NCBI GenBank assembly: GCA_016926595.1
Contig: JAFGOG010000082.1
Coordinates: 1 to 48,611 of the forward strand
Length of the DNA stretch: 48,611 bases
Origin: Anaerolineae bacterium
GTDB taxonomy: Bacteria; Chloroflexota; Anaerolineae; JAAYZQ01
Direction: 5' to 3'
Shown: positions 41,406 to 48,360 of the stretch, piece after piece
Numbering within the stretch: the first letter of the stretch is position 1
How the letters are laid out: each line of letters begins with the position of its first letter
Notes under the pieces: model-generated
Database searches by the model: none
What the model saw: only the letters and a program-made list of their open reading frames with translations
What the model was told of the DNA's origin: nothing
Position numbers and translations under genes: made by a program

Positions 41406-43232
41406 TCACGGAGCGCGGTATGTCTTTTCCGCCCAAACCACCAGCCCTCCGCCTAGGTCGATCCCGATGCGCAGCGTGTGCAACCCCTGATCGGCCCCGT
41501 GCAAAGAGGTCAAGTCGATACGGTACTGATTCTGAAGCTGTCCCCTGATCTTTTGATACAGCGCATCCAACGCATCTGGGGCCGGCGCCAGGAGGTAATC
41601 CCCGCCTGTCTCGGATGCAATCTGGGCCATGATCTCTGGCGTAAACTGGGGACTGTTGAGGCCGACGACGAAAACAGGGATATTGGCGCCGTTTGCCACG
41701 GCGATGGCGCTGTTGACCTGATGCTGCTTGCTGGCCGTATCGCGCCCGTCGGTGAGCACGATCACGGCCCGCCGGCCCTCCAGCACGCTCAATCGCTCCA
41801 CCGACCGGGCGATCACGTCATAGAGCGCAGTGTCGTTGCGCGAGCGAAGTGAGCCGATCACAGCAATGACCGCGTCCTTGTCAGTGGTGAAATCATGCAC
41901 CAGCTCGATCCGATCGTCGAACTTGATCAGGGCCACTTGATCGGCGGCGTCAAAGCGGCCCACAAAGTTGGACGCTGCCGCCTTGGCCTTTTCCAATGGC
42001 TCGCCTTTCATGCTGCCGCTGATATCAATCGCCACAACCATGGCCAGCGGGTCCTGCGCCGCATCAACGTTGGCCACCTGGAATTCGGCGACAACCACAC
42101 CATCCTGCTGTACCCGGAACCGTTCCCCGTCCAGATCGCGCACCGGTTCGCGGTTCTCGTCCAGGACGCTGCTGTAGGCGATGACCTGGGGAAACTGGTC
42201 CAGGCGAATCTGGTTCAACAGCGTCACCAGGTTTGGACCGAGAGTCGGTTGAGCGGTCGGCGTCGGCGTTGGAGTCGGCGTCGGCGTGCTGGTCGCCGCG
42301 ACCGGCGTTACCGGAGTATAGGTCGGCGTCGGCCAATCCAGCCAGGGCAACTTGACGTGCAGCTTGGACAAACCTTGAATGACAGACACCACGCACACCA
42401 GCGCCAACAAGGTGACCATAAAGGGTACCAGCCGCATCAACAGCGATGGCTTGTCCTTTTCCTTCTTTTTGTCCATCAACTGCGGGACGAGCAACTCCTC
42501 GAGATCGTCGGCCATCTCGGCGGCCGTGGGGTAACGCCGCTTTGGATCGAGCTGTAGGGCCTTGAGCACGATCTTGGCCATGGCGCCCGATATACTGCGG
42601 TTGATCCGCTGCGGCGGCACGAGCACGGCCCTCATCCCAATGCGCGCTTCAGGTCCGGGAGCCGGCTGACCGGCCAACAGGCAATATAGCATCGCTCCTA
42701 ACGCATAGACGTCAGAGCGGGGCGACAAGGCGTCTCCTGTTTCTGGAGCAGAAAACTGGTATCCGTCGGCAGGCAGCCCCAGCTCTACGGCCGAGCCAAA
42801 ACTGCCGTAGGGGGGGATTATCACCTGGTCGTGGCGGGCTACCCGGAAAGGAGACAGGGACAACCTTCCCTGCCGCAGGCAGATGAGCGGCCCTTCCTCG
42901 CGGTTGTGCCAGTAGCCGACGGCGCGGCAGATCTGCAACAGCCACAGCCCGGCTGGCATCTCTTCCAGCCGGCCGGCGGCGTCGAATATAAGGGCCAGGC
43001 TTTGCCCTTCCAGGCGGAGAACCAGGTAATGCTTGTCATCCTTCTGAAAATACTCACGTGCGCCCGGCGGCCTCTGGCGGAGCTTGAAGCGCTCCACCGA
43101 TTCCCAGATCAGCACTTCCTCGTGGCTGACCTGGTCGTTGGCAAAATAGGCGGCCGTCCACTCTGTCGAGCCGAACAGGCCGGCGACCTCGTACCGCTCT
43201 TGCAAGACTGTGCCAGCGGTTAAGGATTTCAT
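41406..43232 (-). CDS. Pseudokinase fused to extracellular von Willebrand A domain
   Basis: The protein has 608 residues. Residues 10-250 follow the Ser/Thr kinase plan: a glycine-loop remnant (GLFGSTEWTAAYFA), SAPET for the APE motif, and SDVYALGAMLYCLLAG. However, the ATP-binding Lys is absent (EEVLIWES), the HRD loop reads WHNREEGPLI, and no DFG is visible, so catalysis is unlikely. One membrane helix (about 265-287) and a TPTPT linker lead to a VWA domain with an intact metal site: DISGS (403-407), NDTALYD and LTDGRD. The start is ATG 43232, 24 bases after the clamp-like gene, so they probably form one unit. It looks like a receptor that senses outside and signals by protein contact. Confidence 0.85.
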   Translation of the reverse strand: MKSLTAGTVLQERYEVAGLFGSTEWTAAYFANDQVSHEEVLIWESVERFKLRQRPPGAREYFQKDDKHYLVLRLEGQSLALIFDAAGRLEEMPAGLWLLQICRAVGYWHNREEGPLICLRQGRLSLSPFRVARHDQVIIPPYGSFGSAVELGLPADGYQFSAPETGDALSPRSDVYALGAMLYCLLAGQPAPGPEARIGMRAVLVPPQRINRSISGAMAKIVLKALQLDPKRRYPTAAEMADDLEELLVPQLMDKKKEKDKPSLLMRLVPFMVTLLALVCVVSVIQGLSKLHVKLPWLDWPTPTYTPVTPVAATSTPTPTPTPTPTAQPTLGPNLVTLLNQIRLDQFPQVIAYSSVLDENREPVRDLDGERFRVQQDGVVVAEFQVANVDAAQDPLAMVVAIDISGSMKGEPLEKAKAAASNFVGRFDAADQVALIKFDDRIELVHDFTTDKDAVIAVIGSLRSRNDTALYDVIARSVERLSVLEGRRAVIVLTDGRDTASKQHQVNSAIAVANGANIPVFVVGLNSPQFTPEIMAQIASETGGDYLLAPAPDALDALYQKIRGQLQNQYRIDLTSLHGADQGLHTLRIGIDLGGGLVVWAEKTYRAP

Positions 43233-43256
43233 ATCACCAGACGGAGAGACGGATCT

Positions 43257-44045
43257 CTACAGCCGGCCGTGAGGCAGGGGGAACAGGCGCTGCGTATCCA
43301 GGCCAATAGACAGCAAGGCGCCGTGCACCAGCCGATCGGGCTGCCGGTTGACGATCGACAGAAACGCAGAGCGCGGCCCCAGGCTGGTGAGCCCAACTTC
43401 CACACAGTCTGCCTTGACCAGCTCCAGCGCTCGGATGACCAGGCGGGGGTCGAAGTAGTAGCGGTTGACCGCCCGTGCTTCGATCTCCTGACCGATCACC
43501 GACAGATGCCCGTTGTCCAGGCTTACCATAACCGCCAGCCTAGTGCGGTGGATGTGCCGGTTTGCCTCCATGGCCGCCAACTGGATCACTGCCTGGTGAA
43601 CCGCATCTGAGACCTGGAGGTAGTCGAGCCGGATCGGCGCGGCCGGCAGGACGAGCAGGCGGCTCATCTCCGGCGGCGCGGGAAAGCCGCCAGGGTCGGA
43701 TCTCCACCGCAGCTCGTAACTGCCCAGCTCGTCGCTCGTAACGAGCGCGACGTCGTTGCCTGTCAGGACTAGGTCTGCCTTCTCGGTGCTTGGGCCTGTG
43801 ACGGCAAGCAGGTGGTTCACGATCACAGGCGGAATAACAAAAATGGCCGGCCGCTCTATCCGCGTTGGCAGGAGAAACTCCCAGGAAACAACCAGCCGCA
43901 GGCCGCTCACCGCCACGAAGGCAAGGCTGTTCCGCCGGGCGAGGCACAGGATCGGCTCCTCGGAACGGGCCGATGCCCGCCGAATGCCATCGGCCAGCAC
44001 CTGCCCAACCAGGCATATCCGTTGAGATGTCGGCTTTTCTTGCAC
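43257..44045 (-). CDS. Two-domain sliding-clamp-like (DnaN-fold) protein
   Basis: The protein has 262 residues with no signal or helix. Residues about 30-120 resemble a DnaN domain: AFVAVSGLRLVVSW, AIFVIPPVIVNHLL, then a VLTGNDVALVTSDELGSYEL strand pair and FPAPPE, similar to the FPxLP end of clamp domain 1. Residues about 140-255 resemble clamp domain 3: LAVMVSLDNGHLSVIG, YYFDPRLVIRALELVKADCV and VHGALLSIGL. Real DnaN has three domains and about 370 residues, so this is shorter. The assignment is by eye and tentative. The start is GTG 44045 with GGAGG eight bases upstream. It is in operon with the pseudokinase-VWA gene. Confidence 0.5.
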   Translation of the reverse strand: MQEKPTSQRICLVGQVLADGIRRASARSEEPILCLARRNSLAFVAVSGLRLVVSWEFLLPTRIERPAIFVIPPVIVNHLLAVTGPSTEKADLVLTGNDVALVTSDELGSYELRWRSDPGGFPAPPEMSRLLVLPAAPIRLDYLQVSDAVHQAVIQLAAMEANRHIHRTRLAVMVSLDNGHLSVIGQEIEARAVNRYYFDPRLVIRALELVKADCVEVGLTSLGPRSAFLSIVNRQPDRLVHGALLSIGLDTQRLFPLPHGRL

Positions 44046-44135
44046 GCGAGCGCCCTCCGTCGTCCACAGGGATCGGATCGCAAGCAGGGCAAACCACCGC
44101 TGGTCCTTTCAGACCAACCCTATCCGTCAGTTTCT

Positions 44136-44165
44136 ATTGTATCATGAATTGGCGAAAAATGCCAA
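44136..44165 (-). promoter_or_regulatory. Promoter of the clamp-like / pseudokinase operon
   Basis: On the minus strand, TTGGCA (44165-44160), 18 bases, TACAAT (44141-44136) with TGA before it. Spacing and -35 equal those of the promoter at 1201-1230. The leader is about 85 bases. Confidence 0.6.
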
Positions 44166-44200
44166 AGTGGTTCAGACCTCCGAGGTTTTGGGTCCGGCAC

Positions 44201-44236
44201 CCTCTCCCCTTGTGGGGAGAGGATTGGAGTGAGGGG
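44201..44236 (+). repeat. GC-rich inverted repeat, intergenic copy
   Basis: CCTCTCCCC (44201-44209) and GGGGAGAGG (44214-44222) with a four-base loop, followed by ATTGGAGTGAGGGG. This is the clearest copy of the family also seen at 5389, 17445 and 45840. It lies between the ThyA stop and the promoter of the next operon. A smaller palindrome, ACCTCCGAGGT, lies at 44176-44186. Confidence 0.65.
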
Positions 44237-44264
44237 CAGATTTTACCCTACAGCTACTTGCGAG

Positions 44265-44945
44265 TCAATACGCGGCTTTTACGATCTCCTCATACGACCA
44301 TTGCCAGGCCTCTGGCCCCCGGCGCAGCGCCTTCTCAGCCGCAGTAATGTCCCGGCCATAGACGTGGAACGAATCGACAAACTCTCGATAGACGCCCGGC
44401 TCCACCGACAACCGTTCCGCCCATTTCCGGTGGAGGTGGGCCAGCGCAAAGACGTTCAACCCCCAGGCTTTGTATCCATCCCGGCTCCGCCAGTGGGTGT
44501 GCAACTCTAGCTTGCCGTCCACGATCCTGGTCCAGATCCGTTGCAGGCAGGGCGGGTGAAGCGAGCCGATGTCCTCGCCGGGCCGCCAGGTGATCGACTG
44601 CGCGCGCCTGGTCTGCGGATTGCGCTGCAGCTCGCCAAGCTGCCCCTCCCACTGCTGGTGCAGCCGGTCATGGTACGTATAGCCCAACATGTCGACCAGG
44701 TGATCGTGCGACCCGTCCACCACCTCCTCCACGTAATCAAAGGCCCCCTTTGCGTCCGAAAACATGCACCGAGAAAAGACAGGCGGGCTCCACGGCGACG
44801 CGACTTCGATGGCCGCTGGCGCGTCCAGGGAGGGCGCCTCGCCCTCGACGTCATAGTCGGTCGGGATCGACCGGCCTGTCTTGAATAGCTCCGACAAAAC
44901 GCACCAATGCGCTTCCCCAAACGATGCCGCCCGGACGAATATCAT
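44265..44945 (-). CDS. thyA: Thymidylate synthase, archaeal-type ThyA
   Basis: The protein has 226 residues, closer to archaeal ThyA than to the 264-residue E. coli enzyme. Key residues are present: NPQTRRAQSITW with the Arg pair, catalytic Cys133 in HPPCLQRIW, RSRDGYKAWGLN with RSxD and Asn164, and FHVYG with His194 and Tyr196. These bind dUMP and methylenetetrahydrofolate. A related dNMP hydroxymethylase cannot be excluded. The start is ATG 44945 with GGAG six bases upstream; an earlier in-frame start adds eight poorly placed residues. It lies beside a Tat-exported protein and DNA-processing genes. Confidence 0.85.
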   Translation of the reverse strand: MIFVRAASFGEAHWCVLSELFKTGRSIPTDYDVEGEAPSLDAPAAIEVASPWSPPVFSRCMFSDAKGAFDYVEEVVDGSHDHLVDMLGYTYHDRLHQQWEGQLGELQRNPQTRRAQSITWRPGEDIGSLHPPCLQRIWTRIVDGKLELHTHWRSRDGYKAWGLNVFALAHLHRKWAERLSVEPGVYREFVDSFHVYGRDITAAEKALRRGPEAWQWSYEEIVKAAY

Positions 44946-45000
44946 CACCCACTCCCTTCTGGACCCCAAGGGTCTTGCTCAACCTTGGGTGTCCTGCCTG

Positions 45001-45909
45001 TCACGCCAGCCCGTGCTCTTTCTTGTACTGCGCGATCTGCTCGCGGATCGCCGCCCGCTCCTCGATCGCCCGCTGCGACGGAGCCACCAGCTTTTGTTGC
45101 CACTCGTCGATCAGTCCTGCCAGGTCGCCCAGCAACGCCTCCAACGGATCAAACACATACCCCACCAGCGGCTTGAGCAGGACATCGTCCAGCCCTTTAC
45201 CCTCCTCCGTCGAGAACCACTCCTGGCGCAGCGGCTCCAGCAGGTGGCTGTTGATCCCCTCGATCAGTTCCGGTATCCCGCTCACCAGGTCTGACAGGGC
45301 GTTCAGCACGATCTGGACCTTGTCGCCGATGCCGAACGGCAGCTTGTCCAGCACAAAGCTGACGAAATCGCCAAGAGCCTCGGTGATTGGGCTGGTCTTG
45401 TCCACCACGCGACCCAGCGTCGCCTGCAGGGCGTCGATGCCATCAGCCAGGGCCGAAACCCCCTTCTCCACCCACTCGATGCCAGTCTGCACAATGGGAA
45501 AGGTCTTTTCTAGCGACAGCAACCCCTTCTCCACCAGCTCCAGGCCCGACTTGAGGCCGTTGACCCCCACCTCCAGCCCGCCAAACAGCAGGCCCACCGC
45601 CGCCATCCCGGTCTGGATAATGGCGTCCAGCCCCACCCGTTCCAGCTTTTCGTATAGGTTCACCAACCCCTGCAGCCGGGCGATCTCGTCATCAGCGCTG
45701 GCCTTGGCACGGTCGGCCTGGTCATCGACCACCTTCCACACCACCGCCCCCGTGCCGGCAGCCGCGACCAGCCCTGCTGCCCCACCGGCCAGTGCCCCGG
45801 TCAGGAACTTGCGGCGGCTCAGCTCCCCGTCCTCTTCCTCCCTCTCCCCTTGGGGAAAGGGCAGGGATGTGGGGGATTCCTCTGTCGGTTGATTCTGTTC
45901 GTCCACCAT
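45001..45909 (-). CDS. Tat-exported helical protein of unknown function
   Basis: The protein has 302 residues. A Tat signal SRRKFLTGALAGGAAG (about 31-46) with a hydrophobic stretch ends near residue 60. A heptad-like region (DQADRAKASADDEIARLQGL) follows. Then come amphipathic helices with repeated VEKG/LxxGI spacing (KSGLELVEKGLLSLEKT, TGIEWVEKGVSALADGI), and a charged C-terminus. Residues 13-26 (PTSLPFPQGEREEE) are encoded by a GC-rich repeat copy, which gives an unusually long region before the twin arginines. The start is ATG 45909 or GTG 45906; GGAGG favours the second. I do not recognise the family. Confidence 0.75.
   Translation of the reverse strand: MVDEQNQPTEESPTSLPFPQGEREEEDGELSRRKFLTGALAGGAAGLVAAAGTGAVVWKVVDDQADRAKASADDEIARLQGLVNLYEKLERVGLDAIIQTGMAAVGLLFGGLEVGVNGLKSGLELVEKGLLSLEKTFPIVQTGIEWVEKGVSALADGIDALQATLGRVVDKTSPITEALGDFVSFVLDKLPFGIGDKVQIVLNALSDLVSGIPELIEGINSHLLEPLRQEWFSTEEGKGLDDVLLKPLVGYVFDPLEALLGDLAGLIDEWQQKLVAPSQRAIEERAAIREQIAQYKKEHGLA
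45838..45876 (+). repeat. GC-rich inverted repeat inside the Tat protein gene
   Basis: CCCTCTCCCC (45840-45849) and GGGGAAAGGG (45852-45861) pair with one mismatch, followed by CAGGGATGTGGGGG. It is translated on the minus strand as SLPFPQGEREEE before the Tat motif. Confidence 0.6.
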
Positions 45910-45987
45910 TCCTCCCTCTAAACAGGCAAATCGGTAAATCGGCTATTATCGGAGAGCCGCTAAAACAGGTTGCAGACCATTCCGGCG

Positions 45988-47697
45988 CTAATCGAACCCT
46001 TCAAACCCTTCATCCCCGCGCAGCAGGTTAACATTCTGGGCCAGCTTGCCTTGGAGCTGCTCGCCCTCTAGGTGGCCTACCTCAGCGTACAACTCGGGGC
46101 CGTAGGGACGGGTCTGAACTACTACCGGCATCGGCACGGCGTGGCCCAGGATCAGCGCCTGCTGGCGGGTGTCGAGGCGGGCCAGCACCTGGCGCAGTTG
46201 GGCAGAACCGGCCACGCCGGTAAAGACGGCCTGGATGTCTGGCTCGTTGTCCAGCAGGGCAGTCACCCGGGTGCCGATCTGGCTCATCACCTCGCCGTCG
46301 ATGCCGCTGGGCCGTTGGTCCACGATCAACAGAGTGACGTTGTACTTGCGCAACTCCCGGGCAATGGTCCCAAAGATCGTCTGGCGGGCGATGGCCGGGT
46401 CGAGGAACTTGTGGGCCTCCTCAATGGTGATGACCAGCGGGCGCGGCTCCTCGCTCTGGCGGCCCAGCGCCGCCTCTTTGCGCTGCACGTACTGCTGGTG
46501 GATGCGCCGCGTCAAATAGTTGGCCGCCAGGATATAGGCCTCCAGCCGGCTGCCATACCGCCCAAACTCCAGAACGACGTTCACGCCCCGGTTCAAATAG
46601 TCCATGATCTTGCCGACCACGTCCTCCTGTGCCCGTGGCCGCAAAAAACCAAAACGGCGAAACAGGCCCAGTTTCCGCTGGATCGCGCCCAGCGTGCCGG
46701 GCGCCAGCTTGCCCTCCTCCACCAAGAGGTCGAGCTCGGCTGAACCCTCTCCCGCGGAGTCATCGCCCTCCGCCAACAGCTTGGCGATCCAGTTGGAGCC
46801 CAGCCGCCGCCGCAGTTCATACAGGGCCCCCACCTGTACGTCGCTGAGGGCCATCAAGCTACTCAGCATTTCCACGTCTTCCGGTTCGATCTGGTCGTAG
46901 CCGATCTGTACTTCATAGTCCCACTTGCTGCCCCGCCGGTCCGACGACTCGCGGTCCAGCGTCATGACACTGACGTTGGAGGGAAAAAGCTGGCGCAACC
47001 CCTTGACCCGGTAGTTAGCCTCACCCTGGCTCTCCCAGCCATATTCATTGTGCATGTCAAAGATCAGGTTAACCGCCGCGTTATGCCTGATGATGCCGGC
47101 CAGCAGCGTCCGCGACAGGAAGGTCTTGCCCGTGCCGCTCTTGCCAAACACCCCGCTTGACCGCTCCACCAGCCGTTCCAGGTTCAGGCATACCCGCACA
47201 TTCTCCATGTCCAGCGGCGTGCCGACGTAGAAATGCCGCTCGTCCGCCGCACCGAACACACGGTTCACGTCCTCCTCGGTCGCCTCGTACACCGGCGAAA
47301 AGTGAGCCGGAACCGTCTTGACCGGCTTGGGCTCGGCGGCACCCTCGTCCAGCACCAGCATCGGCGACACCTCCAGCCGGCCAAAGGCGCTCGTGCCCTG
47401 GTAGACCTGCGCCAGAAAAGGGTCGGAGGTGTCGGGCGGCGTCTTTTCGATCGCCGGGTCGGTGCTGTCCAGCGCCACGTCGGTGATGATGCTGAAAAAG
47501 CGCCGGCCGGTCTGGCCGTGGATCACCACATAGCGGCCCACCGCCATCCCCTCCACCACCGCCCCGCGGTCCAGCTTGACCCTCAATCCGGCGCTCAGCG
47601 CCCCGCCCGACACGATGCCCAGCCGGCGGGCCTGCTCCGCCGCCTCGGGGCCGGCTGCGATGCGGGGGAACCAGTCGTCGAGTGTCGTGCCGGTCAT
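45988..47697 (-). CDS. herA: HerA-type DNA translocase/helicase ATPase
   Basis: The protein has 569 residues. An N-terminal HAS-barrel-like region (about 20-130) is followed by a HerA/FtsK-type ATPase: Walker A GKSGTGKT (185-192), LIFDMHNEYGWE, Walker B LVITIEEAHKFLDP, and IVDQRPSGIDGEVMSQIGTR. HerA forms a hexamer that drives NurA nuclease along DNA ends. The start ATG 47697 overlaps the stop of the HAS-barrel gene (ATGA). It is the third gene of a NurA-HAS-HerA unit. Confidence 0.92.
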   Translation of the reverse strand: MTGTTLDDWFPRIAAGPEAAEQARRLGIVSGGALSAGLRVKLDRGAVVEGMAVGRYVVIHGQTGRRFFSIITDVALDSTDPAIEKTPPDTSDPFLAQVYQGTSAFGRLEVSPMLVLDEGAAEPKPVKTVPAHFSPVYEATEEDVNRVFGAADERHFYVGTPLDMENVRVCLNLERLVERSSGVFGKSGTGKTFLSRTLLAGIIRHNAAVNLIFDMHNEYGWESQGEANYRVKGLRQLFPSNVSVMTLDRESSDRRGSKWDYEVQIGYDQIEPEDVEMLSSLMALSDVQVGALYELRRRLGSNWIAKLLAEGDDSAGEGSAELDLLVEEGKLAPGTLGAIQRKLGLFRRFGFLRPRAQEDVVGKIMDYLNRGVNVVLEFGRYGSRLEAYILAANYLTRRIHQQYVQRKEAALGRQSEEPRPLVITIEEAHKFLDPAIARQTIFGTIARELRKYNVTLLIVDQRPSGIDGEVMSQIGTRVTALLDNEPDIQAVFTGVAGSAQLRQVLARLDTRQQALILGHAVPMPVVVQTRPYGPELYAEVGHLEGEQLQGKLAQNVNLLRGDEGFEGFD

Positions 47698-48275
47698 GCT
47701 CTCATCCTCCGCAGGATGCTGTCCAGCCGGGGCAGATCGGCCGCCAGCAGGCGGGCCAGCTCCCGGCCGGCGTCGACCAGGAAATCGCGTCCCGAGGCCC
47801 CTCGCGCCTCGGCGGCGTAGCGCAGGTTGGCCGCCAGCAACTCGTCGGCTGGGAGGTCACGGTTGTCGAGCACAAGGCGGAAATAGTCCAAGCGCTCGGT
47901 AAAGGCCACCAGCTCTTGTGGCGGGCAGGTATAGATGACATCCAGGCTGAGCGGCGGCTGGGGTGGCAGCCAATGGTAGATCCGGTCGCCGTGCCGATAG
48001 CCGACGACCAACACCCCGACCTCGATCGGCACCTGGCGGTTACGCCGCTGGTCCTCGATAAACTCGGGCCTCACGTCTTGAGCAACCGCTATCTGCCGCA
48101 CAAACGGGTCGTCTTCCATCACCACATCGTGGATCAACCCATAGACCTCATCCTCCCCCAGCGCCCTCACCTTCACCAGCGACCCAAACACCGGCACCTG
48201 CGGCCGCAGCACCTGGCACCCCACTGCAAACCGCGCCGTGCTCGAGCGAATGATGCGGCCTACCTCAATTTCCAT
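47694..48275 (-). CDS. HAS-barrel-like partner protein of HerA/NurA
   Basis: The protein has 193 residues. MEIEVGRIIRSSTARFAVGC and VFGSLVKVRALGEDEVYGLI resemble the HAS-barrel that usually precedes HerA ATPase domains. The C-terminal half is helical and Leu/Ala-rich (GRELARLLAADLPRLDSIL). The start is taken as ATG 48275 with AGGGAG just upstream; a longer frame runs into repeat DNA. A stand-alone protein between nurA and herA, it may adapt or regulate the complex. The name rests on context and on a weak motif match. Confidence 0.65.
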   Translation of the reverse strand: MEIEVGRIIRSSTARFAVGCQVLRPQVPVFGSLVKVRALGEDEVYGLIHDVVMEDDPFVRQIAVAQDVRPEFIEDQRRNRQVPIEVGVLVVGYRHGDRIYHWLPPQPPLSLDVIYTCPPQELVAFTERLDYFRLVLDNRDLPADELLAANLRYAAEARGASGRDFLVDAGRELARLLAADLPRLDSILRRMRA

Positions 48276-48295
48276 ACTCCCTACTCCATTCTGCT

Positions 48296-48356
48296 GGACG
48301 CAGATGCACGCAGATATTTCTAGCCAATCTACAAAGATCTGCATTCATCTGCATCC
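48296..48356 (+). repeat. Imperfect inverted repeat of CAGAT-rich arms
   Basis: The 20-base arm at 48296-48315 and the arm at 48337-48356 are complementary at 16 of 20 positions, with a 21-base loop. The GCAGATGCACGCAGAT wording resembles scattered repeats I recall from other environmental genomes. It fills the nurA to HAS-barrel gap and could act as an RNA hairpin between them. Confidence 0.5.
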
Positions 48357-48360
48357 CAAT

